Origin: Clostridiales bacterium
GTDB taxonomy: Bacteria > Bacillota > Clostridia > Lachnospirales > Lachnospiraceae
NCBI GenBank assembly: GCA_029007785.1
Contig: JAQXIM010000130.1
Span: 1 to 64,000 of the forward strand
Length of the DNA stretch: 64,000 bases
Reading direction: 5' to 3'
The first letter of the stretch is position 1, and every line of letters begins with the position of its first letter. Shown piece after piece: positions 40,423 to 48,603 of this stretch. Below the pieces are notes generated by a model. The model did not search any database. It saw only the letters and a list, made by a program, of their open reading frames with translations, and was not told where the DNA came from. Position numbers and translations under genes: made by a program.

Positions 40423-41202
40423 TTAATGTTGAAATAGCCGGGAAAAAAGTCCTTTCCTTCGATCCGTCTTCAAAAACGGGACTTCTTCTCCAAGAATACG
40501 CCGAACAATATTCTGATAGGCCTGTCCGGGGAGACTGTTTCCCTGAACAAGTGGAGTTCCCTGATTTGTGGCAATTACGACGGCTTCATCATCCGGAATG
40601 ACTCCGATCAGAGGAATGCCAAGAATCTCAACCACATCATCCGGTGACATCATATCACCCTGACGAACAAGGCTGGGGCGTAATCGATTCAATAAAAGAT
40701 GAACATTACGGATTCCATTATCTTCCAGAAGACCCATGACTCTATCCGCATCTCGTATGGCTGAAACATCTGGTGTTGTTACAATAATTCCACGATCTGC
40801 AGATGCAATAGCACATTGAAAACCTTGTTCAATTCCGGCAGGAGAATCCAAGAGTATGAAATCATATTCCTTTCGAAGAGATTCCAGCAGCTTGGTTATT
40901 TGCCTGGGTGAAACGGAGGATTTGTCTCTGGTCTGTGCCGTAGGAAGAAGATAGAGATTCGGTTGTACTTTGTCTCGAATCACTGCCTGTTTGATCCGAC
41001 AGTTTCCTTCTATAACATCCACAAGATTATATACGATACGATTTTCCAGGCCAAGTACAACATCGAGATTTCGAAGTCCTGTGTCAATATCAATTAACAG
41101 AACCTTTTTATCCATCATGGCAAGACCCATACCAATATTCGCGGTGGTTGTTGTTTTGCCTACTCCACCTTTTCCGGAAGTGATTACAATTACTTCTCCC
41201 AT
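40423..41202 (-). CDS. minD: Septum site-determining ATPase MinD
   Basis: 259 residues. Deviant Walker A SGKGGVGKTTTTANIG, then DIDTGLRNLDVVLGLE, LLDSPAGIE and NRLRPSLV. The C-terminal amphipathic helix RRKGLFSRLFQH is the membrane targeting sequence. In rods MinD recruits MinC to block polar division. Neither minC (upstream gap 111 bp) nor minE (downstream gap 83 bp) is beside it, unlike the usual minC-minD-minE block. Start ATG 41202 behind GAAGGAGGCATAGCT. Confidence 0.95.
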   Translation of the reverse strand: MGEVIVITSGKGGVGKTTTTANIGMGLAMMDKKVLLIDIDTGLRNLDVVLGLENRIVYNLVDVIEGNCRIKQAVIRDKVQPNLYLLPTAQTRDKSSVSPRQITKLLESLRKEYDFILLDSPAGIEQGFQCAIASADRGIIVTTPDVSAIRDADRVMGLLEDNGIRNVHLLLNRLRPSLVRQGDMMSPDDVVEILGIPLIGVIPDDEAVVIATNQGTPLVQGNSLPGQAYQNIVRRILGEEVPFLKTDRRKGLFSRLFQH

Positions 41203-41313
41203 AGCTATGCCTCCTTCAGATGATGATCTCAGGATTTCGTCGGTGTCAAACGAAACGATGCCATCCAGTTAAAATCAATTGTATTCAGGCTGCATTTCAT
41301 GGAATGCATACCA

Positions 41314-44157
41314 TTAATCATCAGAAACAGTTCCGGAACTGGTATTTGCTGTTCCTCCAAGAATATCATTGAGAGTAGTCATGCCGTAAAGCAATTCCAT
41401 GGAGGAGTTGGCTAATCGACATGAATAGGTGGAGGAGAATCCATAAGGGATTGTAACAGCGATGGCATATTCCGGGTTATCATAAGGAGCATATCCAACA
41501 AAGGTTGCGTGATTTGGACGCATCTTGTTTTCCTCTGCTGTACCGGTTTTACCGGCAATTTTTAATGAAGATGTAAATTCTGATCGATGATCACCCTGGG
41601 CAACTACCCGGTACATACCTTTGTGTACAATGTCCCAGGTACTCAGGGAAATATCCGCAGTGCTTACAATGTCAGAATGAAATTCTTTCGTTACCTTACC
41701 ACTGATATCAGTAATTCGATCCAATAATGTCAAATCATATACTGTACCGGATGTGGCAAGAGTTGCCGCATATCGAGCCAGCTGGACATTTGTGTAGGCA
41801 TGGGTACCTTGACCGATTGCGGAGGGAATCGGAGCTGAATCAGAGACCTTGGGCTCCATTTCAGTTACCTCTGCCCCGGATTTTTCGGAAAGACCTACCA
41901 TGGCAGAATACTTTTGAATCATACTGACACCCTGTGATTCAGAGTAGTTGTCCTGGCTGTCCAGACTGAGCTGAAATCCGACTTCACTGAAAAATACGTT
42001 ACAGGATTTCTGAATGGCTGATTCCACATCAAGATATCCATGGTATCCCGTACAAGCAAGTTTTAATCCCTGTTTGGTGAAAATACCGTCGCAGAATATG
42101 GTCTGCGAGGAATCCAGAATATTTTCCTCCAAACCGGCAATGGTTGATACCAGTTTGAATGCCGAACCGGGGGCTGTTCTTGTCTGAGCTGCACTGCTGT
42201 AAAGAGGATGAGCCAGATCATTAGACAGGCTGTAATAGTAGGATGAATCGGAAATCCGATTATTGTCATAGCCAGGATAGGATACAATGGCTTTGATTGT
42301 ACCTGTTTTAGAATCTACAATCGTTACGGCAGCAGAACAAGGATCCAACGCAAGCTGTGCCGGTGTAATTTCCAGATTTCGGATCTTTGTCTGCATAAAT
42401 TGGTAGGCTGTGGCTGCGCTGCCGGTTTCCAGACTGGCAATGGCATTTTCATCCTTCTCCAGAATTCCCTGTTCAAAAAGAGCAAGACAGATATCACAGC
42501 CGCTTATCTGCTCCGCATGAATCAATTGCTCATATATTTTCTTAGTGAAATCAGAGTCGTTTCTAAGAAGTTCCAGGGTCTTTTTGACGAGAGCCTGATA
42601 TGTTTCTTCGGCACTTGTATATTTTTCGTTGAGTTCCAGTTCGGCTGTATCGATCCAGGATTGGGATAGAGCATAACGAAGGAATTCTTCCAGGCTCATA
42701 TCTTCATCTTTATGGTAAGCAATATACACATCGTCAGAAGTATTTACCTTTGATGTGATTAAAATACCATTGTCTTCCAGTGTGGAGTAGGTATAGGTCA
42801 TATATGCCTGCATATCTTCCGATAAGTCCTGATAGGCACTGGGAGCTGCAGATGTCAGCTGAACAGACATCTGCTCCAGAACATCTTTCTGTTCCTGAGT
42901 GAATGTCTGATAAATGCGTTTCTCACAGGCACTGGCATTATCATCAGAAAAGGCATTCATATCTAGTATATTATTATTAATCAGCTGAAAATAGACTTCT
43001 TTTATGCCGATTTTTCTCTCGGAACTTTTCATGGTCGGGAGAATTGTTACATCTTCTGCTGACAGTTTATCGAGAATAATTCCGGCCAGCTGCTGTTCAA
43101 TCAAATGATAGAGACCTACCTGGAGATCGGCATCGATGGTAAGATAGATATCTGAACCGGTAACAGCTGTTGTCTCACTGAGAACGGAAGTGATGTGACC
43201 TTCACTGTCAACATACATAACACGTTCTCCTTTTTCTCCCTGAAGGTCTGTTTCGCAGTAGCTTTCAATTCCGGTTTTTCCAATGATGTCACCGCTGCTG
43301 TAATTATTACCATTCTGGTTCAGTGATTCAATTTCTTCAGAAGAAGCTTTGCCTGTATATCCGATGATATGGGAAAAACAAACACTGTCCGTATATTCCC
43401 GGACATAGTCCTCCACCACCTCTACACCAAGAAGCTCAGTAGAATGTTCCAAAATATCCTGTACCGTTTTTGTACTGATATCTTCTGCAATGGTGGTAGG
43501 AACATATTTCTGATAACTGTTCATGGAAAGACCAAAACGGATATTAATTACTTTTAATGCATCTTCATCCGAAATATCATAAGTATCATTTTCTTTCCGG
43601 GAATACTTTCCGACACCATAATGGTTTTTCATATATTCAAATGCTTCCCTGGCAGTGGTTGATGCCGGTTTTGTCTCGGTAAAGTCATCAATGCTTTTAA
43701 ACCCGTACATATCCCGCAGAAAACGAAGAAGGGTATTTCCTTCAACTGTATAGCGAAAATTTCCTTTTCTGTCGATAATAATGGGAATTTCACTGGTAAG
43801 AGTTTCATTATACTTGTCCAAAATTCTAACAAGCTGAAGCAGCATCACATTCTTTTCGTAGCCATTGGCGTAATCGCCATTGTCTGTAACCGTAACCACA
43901 TAAACCAGCTTATTATAAGCCAGGAGTTTTCCGTTGCAGTCATAAATGTTGCCTCGGGTACTGGGAAGACTTACTGTCTTTTTTGTTGTTTGGGTGTATT
44001 CTTCCTGGGCCTGCTCTCCTTCCACGATCTGGAGTTGGAATAAATGGCCGATCAGGATGATAAACATGGCACAAAAAAGAAGCGTTAAGGGAAAAAGCCT
44101 GGATTTTATGACCTGTTTGCATTTATATCCCAGAAATTCAAGTATGTCTCTAAACAA
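41314..44157 (-). CDS. Penicillin-binding protein 2 (elongasome transpeptidase), large form
   Basis: About 947 residues. One N-terminal membrane segment, the class B dimerisation region (STRGNIYDCNGKLLAYNKLVY) with IIGYTGKASSEEIESLN, and the transpeptidase with Ser-x-x-Lys in APGSAFKLVST, Ser-Ala-Ile in PIPSAIGQGTHAYT, and KTGTAEE. About 250 residues, rich in acidic/helical sequence, are inserted before VTIVDSKTGTIKAIVSYPG, so the chain is much longer than the usual 600-700. Works with RodA and MreCD in side-wall synthesis. Start uncertain: TTG 44157 lies 11 nt after GAGGAG and overlaps the mreD stop; an open frame extends to a TTG at 44190. Confidence 0.85.
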   Translation of the reverse strand: MFRDILEFLGYKCKQVIKSRLFPLTLLFCAMFIILIGHLFQLQIVEGEQAQEEYTQTTKKTVSLPSTRGNIYDCNGKLLAYNKLVYVVTVTDNGDYANGYEKNVMLLQLVRILDKYNETLTSEIPIIIDRKGNFRYTVEGNTLLRFLRDMYGFKSIDDFTETKPASTTAREAFEYMKNHYGVGKYSRKENDTYDISDEDALKVINIRFGLSMNSYQKYVPTTIAEDISTKTVQDILEHSTELLGVEVVEDYVREYTDSVCFSHIIGYTGKASSEEIESLNQNGNNYSSGDIIGKTGIESYCETDLQGEKGERVMYVDSEGHITSVLSETTAVTGSDIYLTIDADLQVGLYHLIEQQLAGIILDKLSAEDVTILPTMKSSERKIGIKEVYFQLINNNILDMNAFSDDNASACEKRIYQTFTQEQKDVLEQMSVQLTSAAPSAYQDLSEDMQAYMTYTYSTLEDNGILITSKVNTSDDVYIAYHKDEDMSLEEFLRYALSQSWIDTAELELNEKYTSAEETYQALVKKTLELLRNDSDFTKKIYEQLIHAEQISGCDICLALFEQGILEKDENAIASLETGSAATAYQFMQTKIRNLEITPAQLALDPCSAAVTIVDSKTGTIKAIVSYPGYDNNRISDSSYYYSLSNDLAHPLYSSAAQTRTAPGSAFKLVSTIAGLEENILDSSQTIFCDGIFTKQGLKLACTGYHGYLDVESAIQKSCNVFFSEVGFQLSLDSQDNYSESQGVSMIQKYSAMVGLSEKSGAEVTEMEPKVSDSAPIPSAIGQGTHAYTNVQLARYAATLATSGTVYDLTLLDRITDISGKVTKEFHSDIVSTADISLSTWDIVHKGMYRVVAQGDHRSEFTSSLKIAGKTGTAEENKMRPNHATFVGYAPYDNPEYAIAVTIPYGFSSTYSCRLANSSMELLYGMTTLNDILGGTANTSSGTVSDD

Positions 44158-44668
44158 ATCTCTTCGCACTCCTCTTTTCAAAATTCTCAAATCTGGAATT
44201 CAGATTCAGGAAGAACTTATAAAGAACCAAAGTCAGAACCGCTGTATAGACAACCTCCGGAAGGATTACCTGTTCCACATAGGTAACAATTTGTAAACGT
44301 CTGTGAAGCAGGAAGCCAAATACATAAATATACAAATTATAGAGGAAGTCACTGAGTATACAGAGGAAAATAGGCATATTCAGGAATTCTTTGTAAAAAA
44401 GCTGTCCAAGTACTCCGTTCACGTAACCGATGATCAGATAGATCAGACCATAGTAACCGACGCAATCTCCAAAGCAGACATCCATCAGAAGTCCGCAGCA
44501 CAGACCAAGAATCATTCCTTCTTTTTTACCTCGAATAAAACCAAAGGAAAATGTAACAATCAAAAGCAGATTTGGGGTGGCGTCAATGAGGGAAGAACAG
44601 GCAAATATATTATTCTGTAAGAGAAAAGAACACAGAACGATTGCCGTGTAAAATAGAAATCTTTTCAC
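44150..44668 (-). CDS. mreD: Rod shape-determining protein MreD
   Basis: 172 residues, five to six membrane segments, start GTG 44668 behind AAGGAGGATGCG. Family traits include LLIVTFSFGFIRGKKEGMILG then LLMDVCFG. Membrane partner of MreC and the PBP2/RodA elongasome. It overlaps the PBP2 gene by 8 nt (or more). Confidence 0.9.
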   Translation of the reverse strand: MKRFLFYTAIVLCSFLLQNNIFACSSLIDATPNLLLIVTFSFGFIRGKKEGMILGLCCGLLMDVCFGDCVGYYGLIYLIIGYVNGVLGQLFYKEFLNMPIFLCILSDFLYNLYIYVFGFLLHRRLQIVTYVEQVILPEVVYTAVLTLVLYKFFLNLNSRFENFEKRSAKRFV

Positions 44669-44709
44669 TCCGCATCCTCCTTATGGAAAATGATATTCTA
44701 CACAAAGAT

Positions 44710-45579
44710 TTATTCTTCGGGAACGTCATCATTTTCAGCCGTTACCTTCTGGGTTGTGATAATCAAAACCGTATCCAGGTGTGAAAAATCTACAACAGGA
44801 AGCAGGTAACCGGATTTTGTCAGATTGTTCGTGTCAACTTCCAGGCTGTCAGCATAGCCAATCAGAATTCCGGGAAGAAACAGATTACTGGTGTTGGAAG
44901 TTACAATCTTATCTCCATCCTGAATATCATCATCTTTTGCAATCTTGCTCAGTGCCAGCTTTCCTTCTTCATACAAGGTAAGATCACCGGTAACAATACA
45001 TGCATCTTTGGAACGAAGGCCCATGGCACCAACATTCCGATTGTCATTGATAATCGTGCTGATGGTGGCTGTCGTATTGGTGACAGAAGTAACAATACCA
45101 ACGAGTCCTCCATCGGCAATTACATTCATGTTCACCTCAATTCCGTCTTTGGCTCCTTTATCCACATGAATGGTTTTGTACCAGTTATCGGAATTTTTAC
45201 CAATAATATGAGCACCTACCGTATCATAATCAGGATACTGATCGGCAAGATTAAGGAGAGACTGATATTGACTGAGTTCTGTGAGCTGAAGCTGATAACG
45301 GGTATTTTGTTCTGTCAGTTCTGCCAGCTGCTCTTTCAGACTTTCATTTTCATCCTGCACTTTTTTCAATTCCATGAGTTCTTCTGTCTGACCGAAAATA
45401 GCATGGCCAATGGTATTAAAACCTTTTTGCAGGGGCATCAGGACGGTATTGACACCACTTCTCAGCATATTATTGGAAGTGGTGCTTACCGAGGTGACAA
45501 CAATCAGGATCAGGCAAACACCTGCCAACAGATAAAAAATATGGCGTGGTCTTATCTCAGGCCGGAGTCTTTTTTTCAT
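44710..45579 (-). CDS. mreC: Cell shape-determining protein MreC
   Basis: 289 residues. N-terminal membrane helix (about 13-31), a coiled-coil (about 65-105: ELMELKKVQDENESLKEQLA) and the beta-rich MreC domain (AHIIGKNSDNWYKTIHVDKG, GLVGIVTSV, VTSNTSNLFLPGILIGYA). Scaffolds the elongation machinery outside the membrane. Start ATG 45579 overlaps the radC stop by 4 nt. Confidence 0.94.
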   Translation of the reverse strand: MKKRLRPEIRPRHIFYLLAGVCLILIVVTSVSTTSNNMLRSGVNTVLMPLQKGFNTIGHAIFGQTEELMELKKVQDENESLKEQLAELTEQNTRYQLQLTELSQYQSLLNLADQYPDYDTVGAHIIGKNSDNWYKTIHVDKGAKDGIEVNMNVIADGGLVGIVTSVTNTTATISTIINDNRNVGAMGLRSKDACIVTGDLTLYEEGKLALSKIAKDDDIQDGDKIVTSNTSNLFLPGILIGYADSLEVDTNNLTKSGYLLPVVDFSHLDTVLIITTQKVTAENDDVPEE

Positions 45580-46277
45580 TCAATATATCCTCGTTCTTTT
45601 AAACTTACGTATCGATGGTCTCCGATGATAATATGATCAATCAAAGGGATTTCCAGCAGTTGTCCTGCTTCAGCCATGCGGTTTGTCAAGACAAGATCCT
45701 CTCGGCTGGGAGTTGGATCACCACTGGGATGGTTATGAAGAAGTACCAAATAGACAGCCTGGTATTTCATGGCTTCAATAAAAACTTCTCTGGGAGTAAT
45801 CAGGGAGGCATTGACCGTTCCTTTTGTGATAATGGAACAGTGAAGAAGCTTGTTCTTTGTATTGAAAAAAACAGCAGCCGTTACCTCCTGCTGAAGGTGA
45901 CAGAGTTCTTCCATGTAATATGCAGCAATGGAAGAAGGGGAATAGAGACAAACATCATTCTCTGCATTCTGGCGGGAAATCCGCTTGGCCAGCTCGGCAA
46001 TGCAGAGAAGCTGAATGGATTTTACCTTTCCAATGCCGCGAAACTGACAAAGCTCTTCCACTGTCATACCGGAAGCGATGGCACCAAGGCCGCCCCTCTC
46101 CTCCAGGTAATGAAGAAGACGGATCGCCAGATCCCTGGAATTTTCGCCGGGTGTGCCGCTTCGAAGAATAACAGCCAGAAGCTCCGCATCGCTCAGATAA
46201 GTCGTTCCAAAACGAAGACACTTTTCATAGGGACGTTCCGATTCCGGCAGCTCTTTCATGATGTTTCGATAATTCAT
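45576..46277 (-). CDS. radC: RadC-family JAMM protein
   Basis: 233 residues. N-terminal helix-hairpin-helix region (about 15-90: LSDAELLAVILRSGT then LCQFRGIGKVKS) and the JAMM metalloprotease-like domain with FFNTKNKLL, H-x-H in HNHPSGDPTPSRED, and the C-terminal DHIIIGDHRYVSLKERG. Named for DNA repair, but that role is doubtful; usual position directly before mreBCD. Start ATG 46277 behind CAGGAGGATTT. Confidence 0.94.
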   Translation of the reverse strand: MNYRNIMKELPESERPYEKCLRFGTTYLSDAELLAVILRSGTPGENSRDLAIRLLHYLEERGGLGAIASGMTVEELCQFRGIGKVKSIQLLCIAELAKRISRQNAENDVCLYSPSSIAAYYMEELCHLQQEVTAAVFFNTKNKLLHCSIITKGTVNASLITPREVFIEAMKYQAVYLVLLHNHPSGDPTPSREDLVLTNRMAEAGQLLEIPLIDHIIIGDHRYVSLKERGYIE

Positions 46278-46322
46278 AAATCCTCCTGGTCTCTCCCATG
46301 CTTCCCAGGAATTATAATTTTA

Positions 46323-47612
46323 TCACAGCTGGAAACCTGAGTCCACCAATTTCTGTAAAGACATCAAAATTCCATATTTAGCATGATACCAGGTAATTCC
46401 CCCCTGAAAATATACGGTATAGGGAGGTCTTAATGGACCGTCTGCACTCAATTCAATGGAAGCACCCTGAATAAAAGCTCCAGCAGCCATGATGACATCG
46501 GAATCATAGCCAGGCATTGCCCAGGGTTCCGGCGTAACAAAACTGTCGACCGGTGCGGCAGCCTGAATGCCCTGACAGAATGCTTTCAACCCTTCTGCTG
46601 TCTTCATATCAATGGCCTGAATGATATCATAACGGGGAGCATCACCAGCCGGATGAACACGGAAGCCCAGACGTTCATAGAGTTTAGCGGCAAAGATGGC
46701 ACCTTTTTCAGCAGACGCAGTAACGGTAGGAGCCAGGAAGAATCCCTGATAGAAAGACGGATTGGTTCCCAGATTCGCGCCTACTTCACGACCAAGTCCC
46801 GGTGAAGTGAGGCGTCTTGCCACACGTTCAACACATTCTGCGGTTCCGCAGATATACCCGCCGGCAGGAGCCAGACCGCCTCCGGGATTTTTGATCAGAG
46901 ACCCTACAATCATATCAGCACCATAATCGGAAGGTTCTTTTGTTTCTACAAATTCACCGTAGCAGTTATCTACCATGCAGATAATATCCGGCTTGATCTG
47001 TTTCATAAATGCAATCAATTCTCCAATTTGTTTCGGAGACAGGGTCGGACGGGATGCATATCCCTTGGAACGCTGAATCGTTGCCATCCTGGTTTTTGGT
47101 TTGATGGCTTTTCGAATTCCTTCGTAATCGAAGCTGCCGTCGGGCAGGAGATCTACCTGAGAATAGGATACACCATACTCTTTCAGGGAACCTACGGAAT
47201 CCCTGATTCCAATGACTTCTTCCAGGGTATCGTAAGGCTTCCCTACCGGGGAAAGAAGTTCATCGCCGGGACGGAGATTACCGGAAAGAGCCAGGTGAAG
47301 AGCATGAGTTCCGCAGGTGATCTGGGAACGTACCAGAGCATCCTCCGTGTGGAAGGTATCGGCATAAACCCGTTCCAGAGTGTCACGGCCGCTGTCATTA
47401 TATCCATAACCGGTGGTAGCGGCAAAATGCATTTCACTCACCCGGTTCTTTCGCATGGCGGAAAGGACTTTCATCTGATTATACTCTGCAACTGCATCAA
47501 TCTTTGCGAATCGAGGTGAGAGCTCTTCCAATACTTCTTCTCCCAATTTCAATACCTCGGGAGAAATTCCGCAGTCTTTATACATTTGATTAATGGTTTC
47601 ATTAAGGTTCAT
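46323..47612 (-). CDS. PLP-dependent methionine gamma-lyase-like protein (YnbB / aluminium resistance type)
   Basis: 429 residues. Fold-type I PLP enzyme: SQITCGTHALHLALSGNLRP near 97, CMVDNCYGEFVE holding the PLP-binding Asp (about 213), and GSLIKNPGGG with the Schiff-base Lys (about 238). The family is annotated as methionine gamma-lyase or aluminium resistance protein, and in Bacillus as YnbB; true substrate unsettled. It sits beside miaA (hfq/glnR region in Bacillus), as usual. Start ATG 47612 behind AGGAGTAGTAAAA. Confidence 0.92.
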   Translation of the reverse strand: MNLNETINQMYKDCGISPEVLKLGEEVLEELSPRFAKIDAVAEYNQMKVLSAMRKNRVSEMHFAATTGYGYNDSGRDTLERVYADTFHTEDALVRSQITCGTHALHLALSGNLRPGDELLSPVGKPYDTLEEVIGIRDSVGSLKEYGVSYSQVDLLPDGSFDYEGIRKAIKPKTRMATIQRSKGYASRPTLSPKQIGELIAFMKQIKPDIICMVDNCYGEFVETKEPSDYGADMIVGSLIKNPGGGLAPAGGYICGTAECVERVARRLTSPGLGREVGANLGTNPSFYQGFFLAPTVTASAEKGAIFAAKLYERLGFRVHPAGDAPRYDIIQAIDMKTAEGLKAFCQGIQAAAPVDSFVTPEPWAMPGYDSDVIMAAGAFIQGASIELSADGPLRPPYTVYFQGGITWYHAKYGILMSLQKLVDSGFQL

Positions 47613-47631
47613 TTTTACTACTCCTAATCTA

Positions 47632-48591
47632 TTATGATAAATCGGCAGGACCGGCAGTCAATCCTTTTTCCCGACAAAGTTTTTCAATGTAATTCAGCAT
47701 TTCATCCATGGTGGGATAGTCTTCCCAGTTCAGCCATGTTACATCCTTTTCCCGGTGGAACCAGGTAAGCTGCCTTTTTGCAAAGTGGCGGGTATCCCGC
47801 TTGATTTTATAGATGGCTTCTTCCAGAGATATTTCACCGTCCAGATATTCCAGAATTTCTTTATAACCCAATCCCTGCATGGATACCATCTGACGGTGAT
47901 ATCCCATTTCCCGGAGATTGCGTACTTCTTCCAGCAAACCGTTTTGCATCATAATATCTACCCGAAGGTCGATACGACGATAGAGTTCATCTCGTCTGCG
48001 GTTCAGTACAAGATATAGAAAATCATAGGGGGAAGTTCGTTCTCTTTCGATTTTGTTATGAACGGAAATCTTCTCACCGGTAAAGTGTTAGTATTCCAGG
48101 GCCCGAATAACTCGTTTGATATTGTTGGCATGGATTTCCCCGGCAGATTCCGGATCGACAAGAGCCAACTCCCTGTGGAGGACTTCCGGTCCTTCTTCCT
48201 TCGCACGGATTTCCAGGGATTCCCGGTAATCAGGGTCTCCTGCTGTTTCGGTAAAGTCGATATCGCGCAGCAGGGCCTGGACATAAAAACCCGTACCTCC
48301 TGCTACAATGGGAATCTTTCCATGGGACCAGATTTGCTGAATAGCATTTTTTGCAGCCCGCTGAAACTCCACAACATGAAATTCTTCCGAAGGATCGTAG
48401 CAGTCAATCAGGTAATGGGGAACGCCCTGCTGCTCTTCCTTTGTGACTTTGGCTGAACCGATATTCATATACCGATAAACCTGCATGGAGTCGGCACTGA
48501 TGATTTCTCCTCCGATTCTTTTTGCAAGCAATACAGATAATTCTGTTTTTCCCACAGCAGTGGGACCGGCCAAAACAATGAGTGGTTTCAT
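47632..48591 (-). pseudogene. miaA: tRNA dimethylallyltransferase MiaA, interrupted by an in-frame stop
   Basis: The frame from ATG 48591 (behind CAGGAGGTATCC) encodes a complete MiaA of 319 codons except that codon 168 is TAA (48088-48090). Before it: the P-loop GPTAVGKTELS, ISADSMQVYR and IVAGGTGFYVQALL, ending NNIKRVIRALEY. After it, in the same frame: the HFTGEKIS segment, FLYLVLNRRRDELY, GLGYKEILEYLDG and RDTRHFAKRQLTWFH. One base change from TAT or TAC explains it. MiaA adds isopentenyl to A37 of tRNAs reading UNN codons. The N-terminal 167 residues lack the tRNA-binding part, so function should be lost unless the stop is read through or is a sequencing error. Confidence 0.88.
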
Positions 48592-48603
48592 GGATACCTC
48601 CTG

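Noticed and set aside
41203-41313. minC remnant before minD
   Set aside because: Only a 26-codon open stretch is present and it shows no similarity to MinC motifs.
48003-48284. Separate gene over the middle of miaA
   Set aside because: Reading frame other than that of miaA; no ribosome site and no recognisable domain, whereas the miaA frame is conserved across it.
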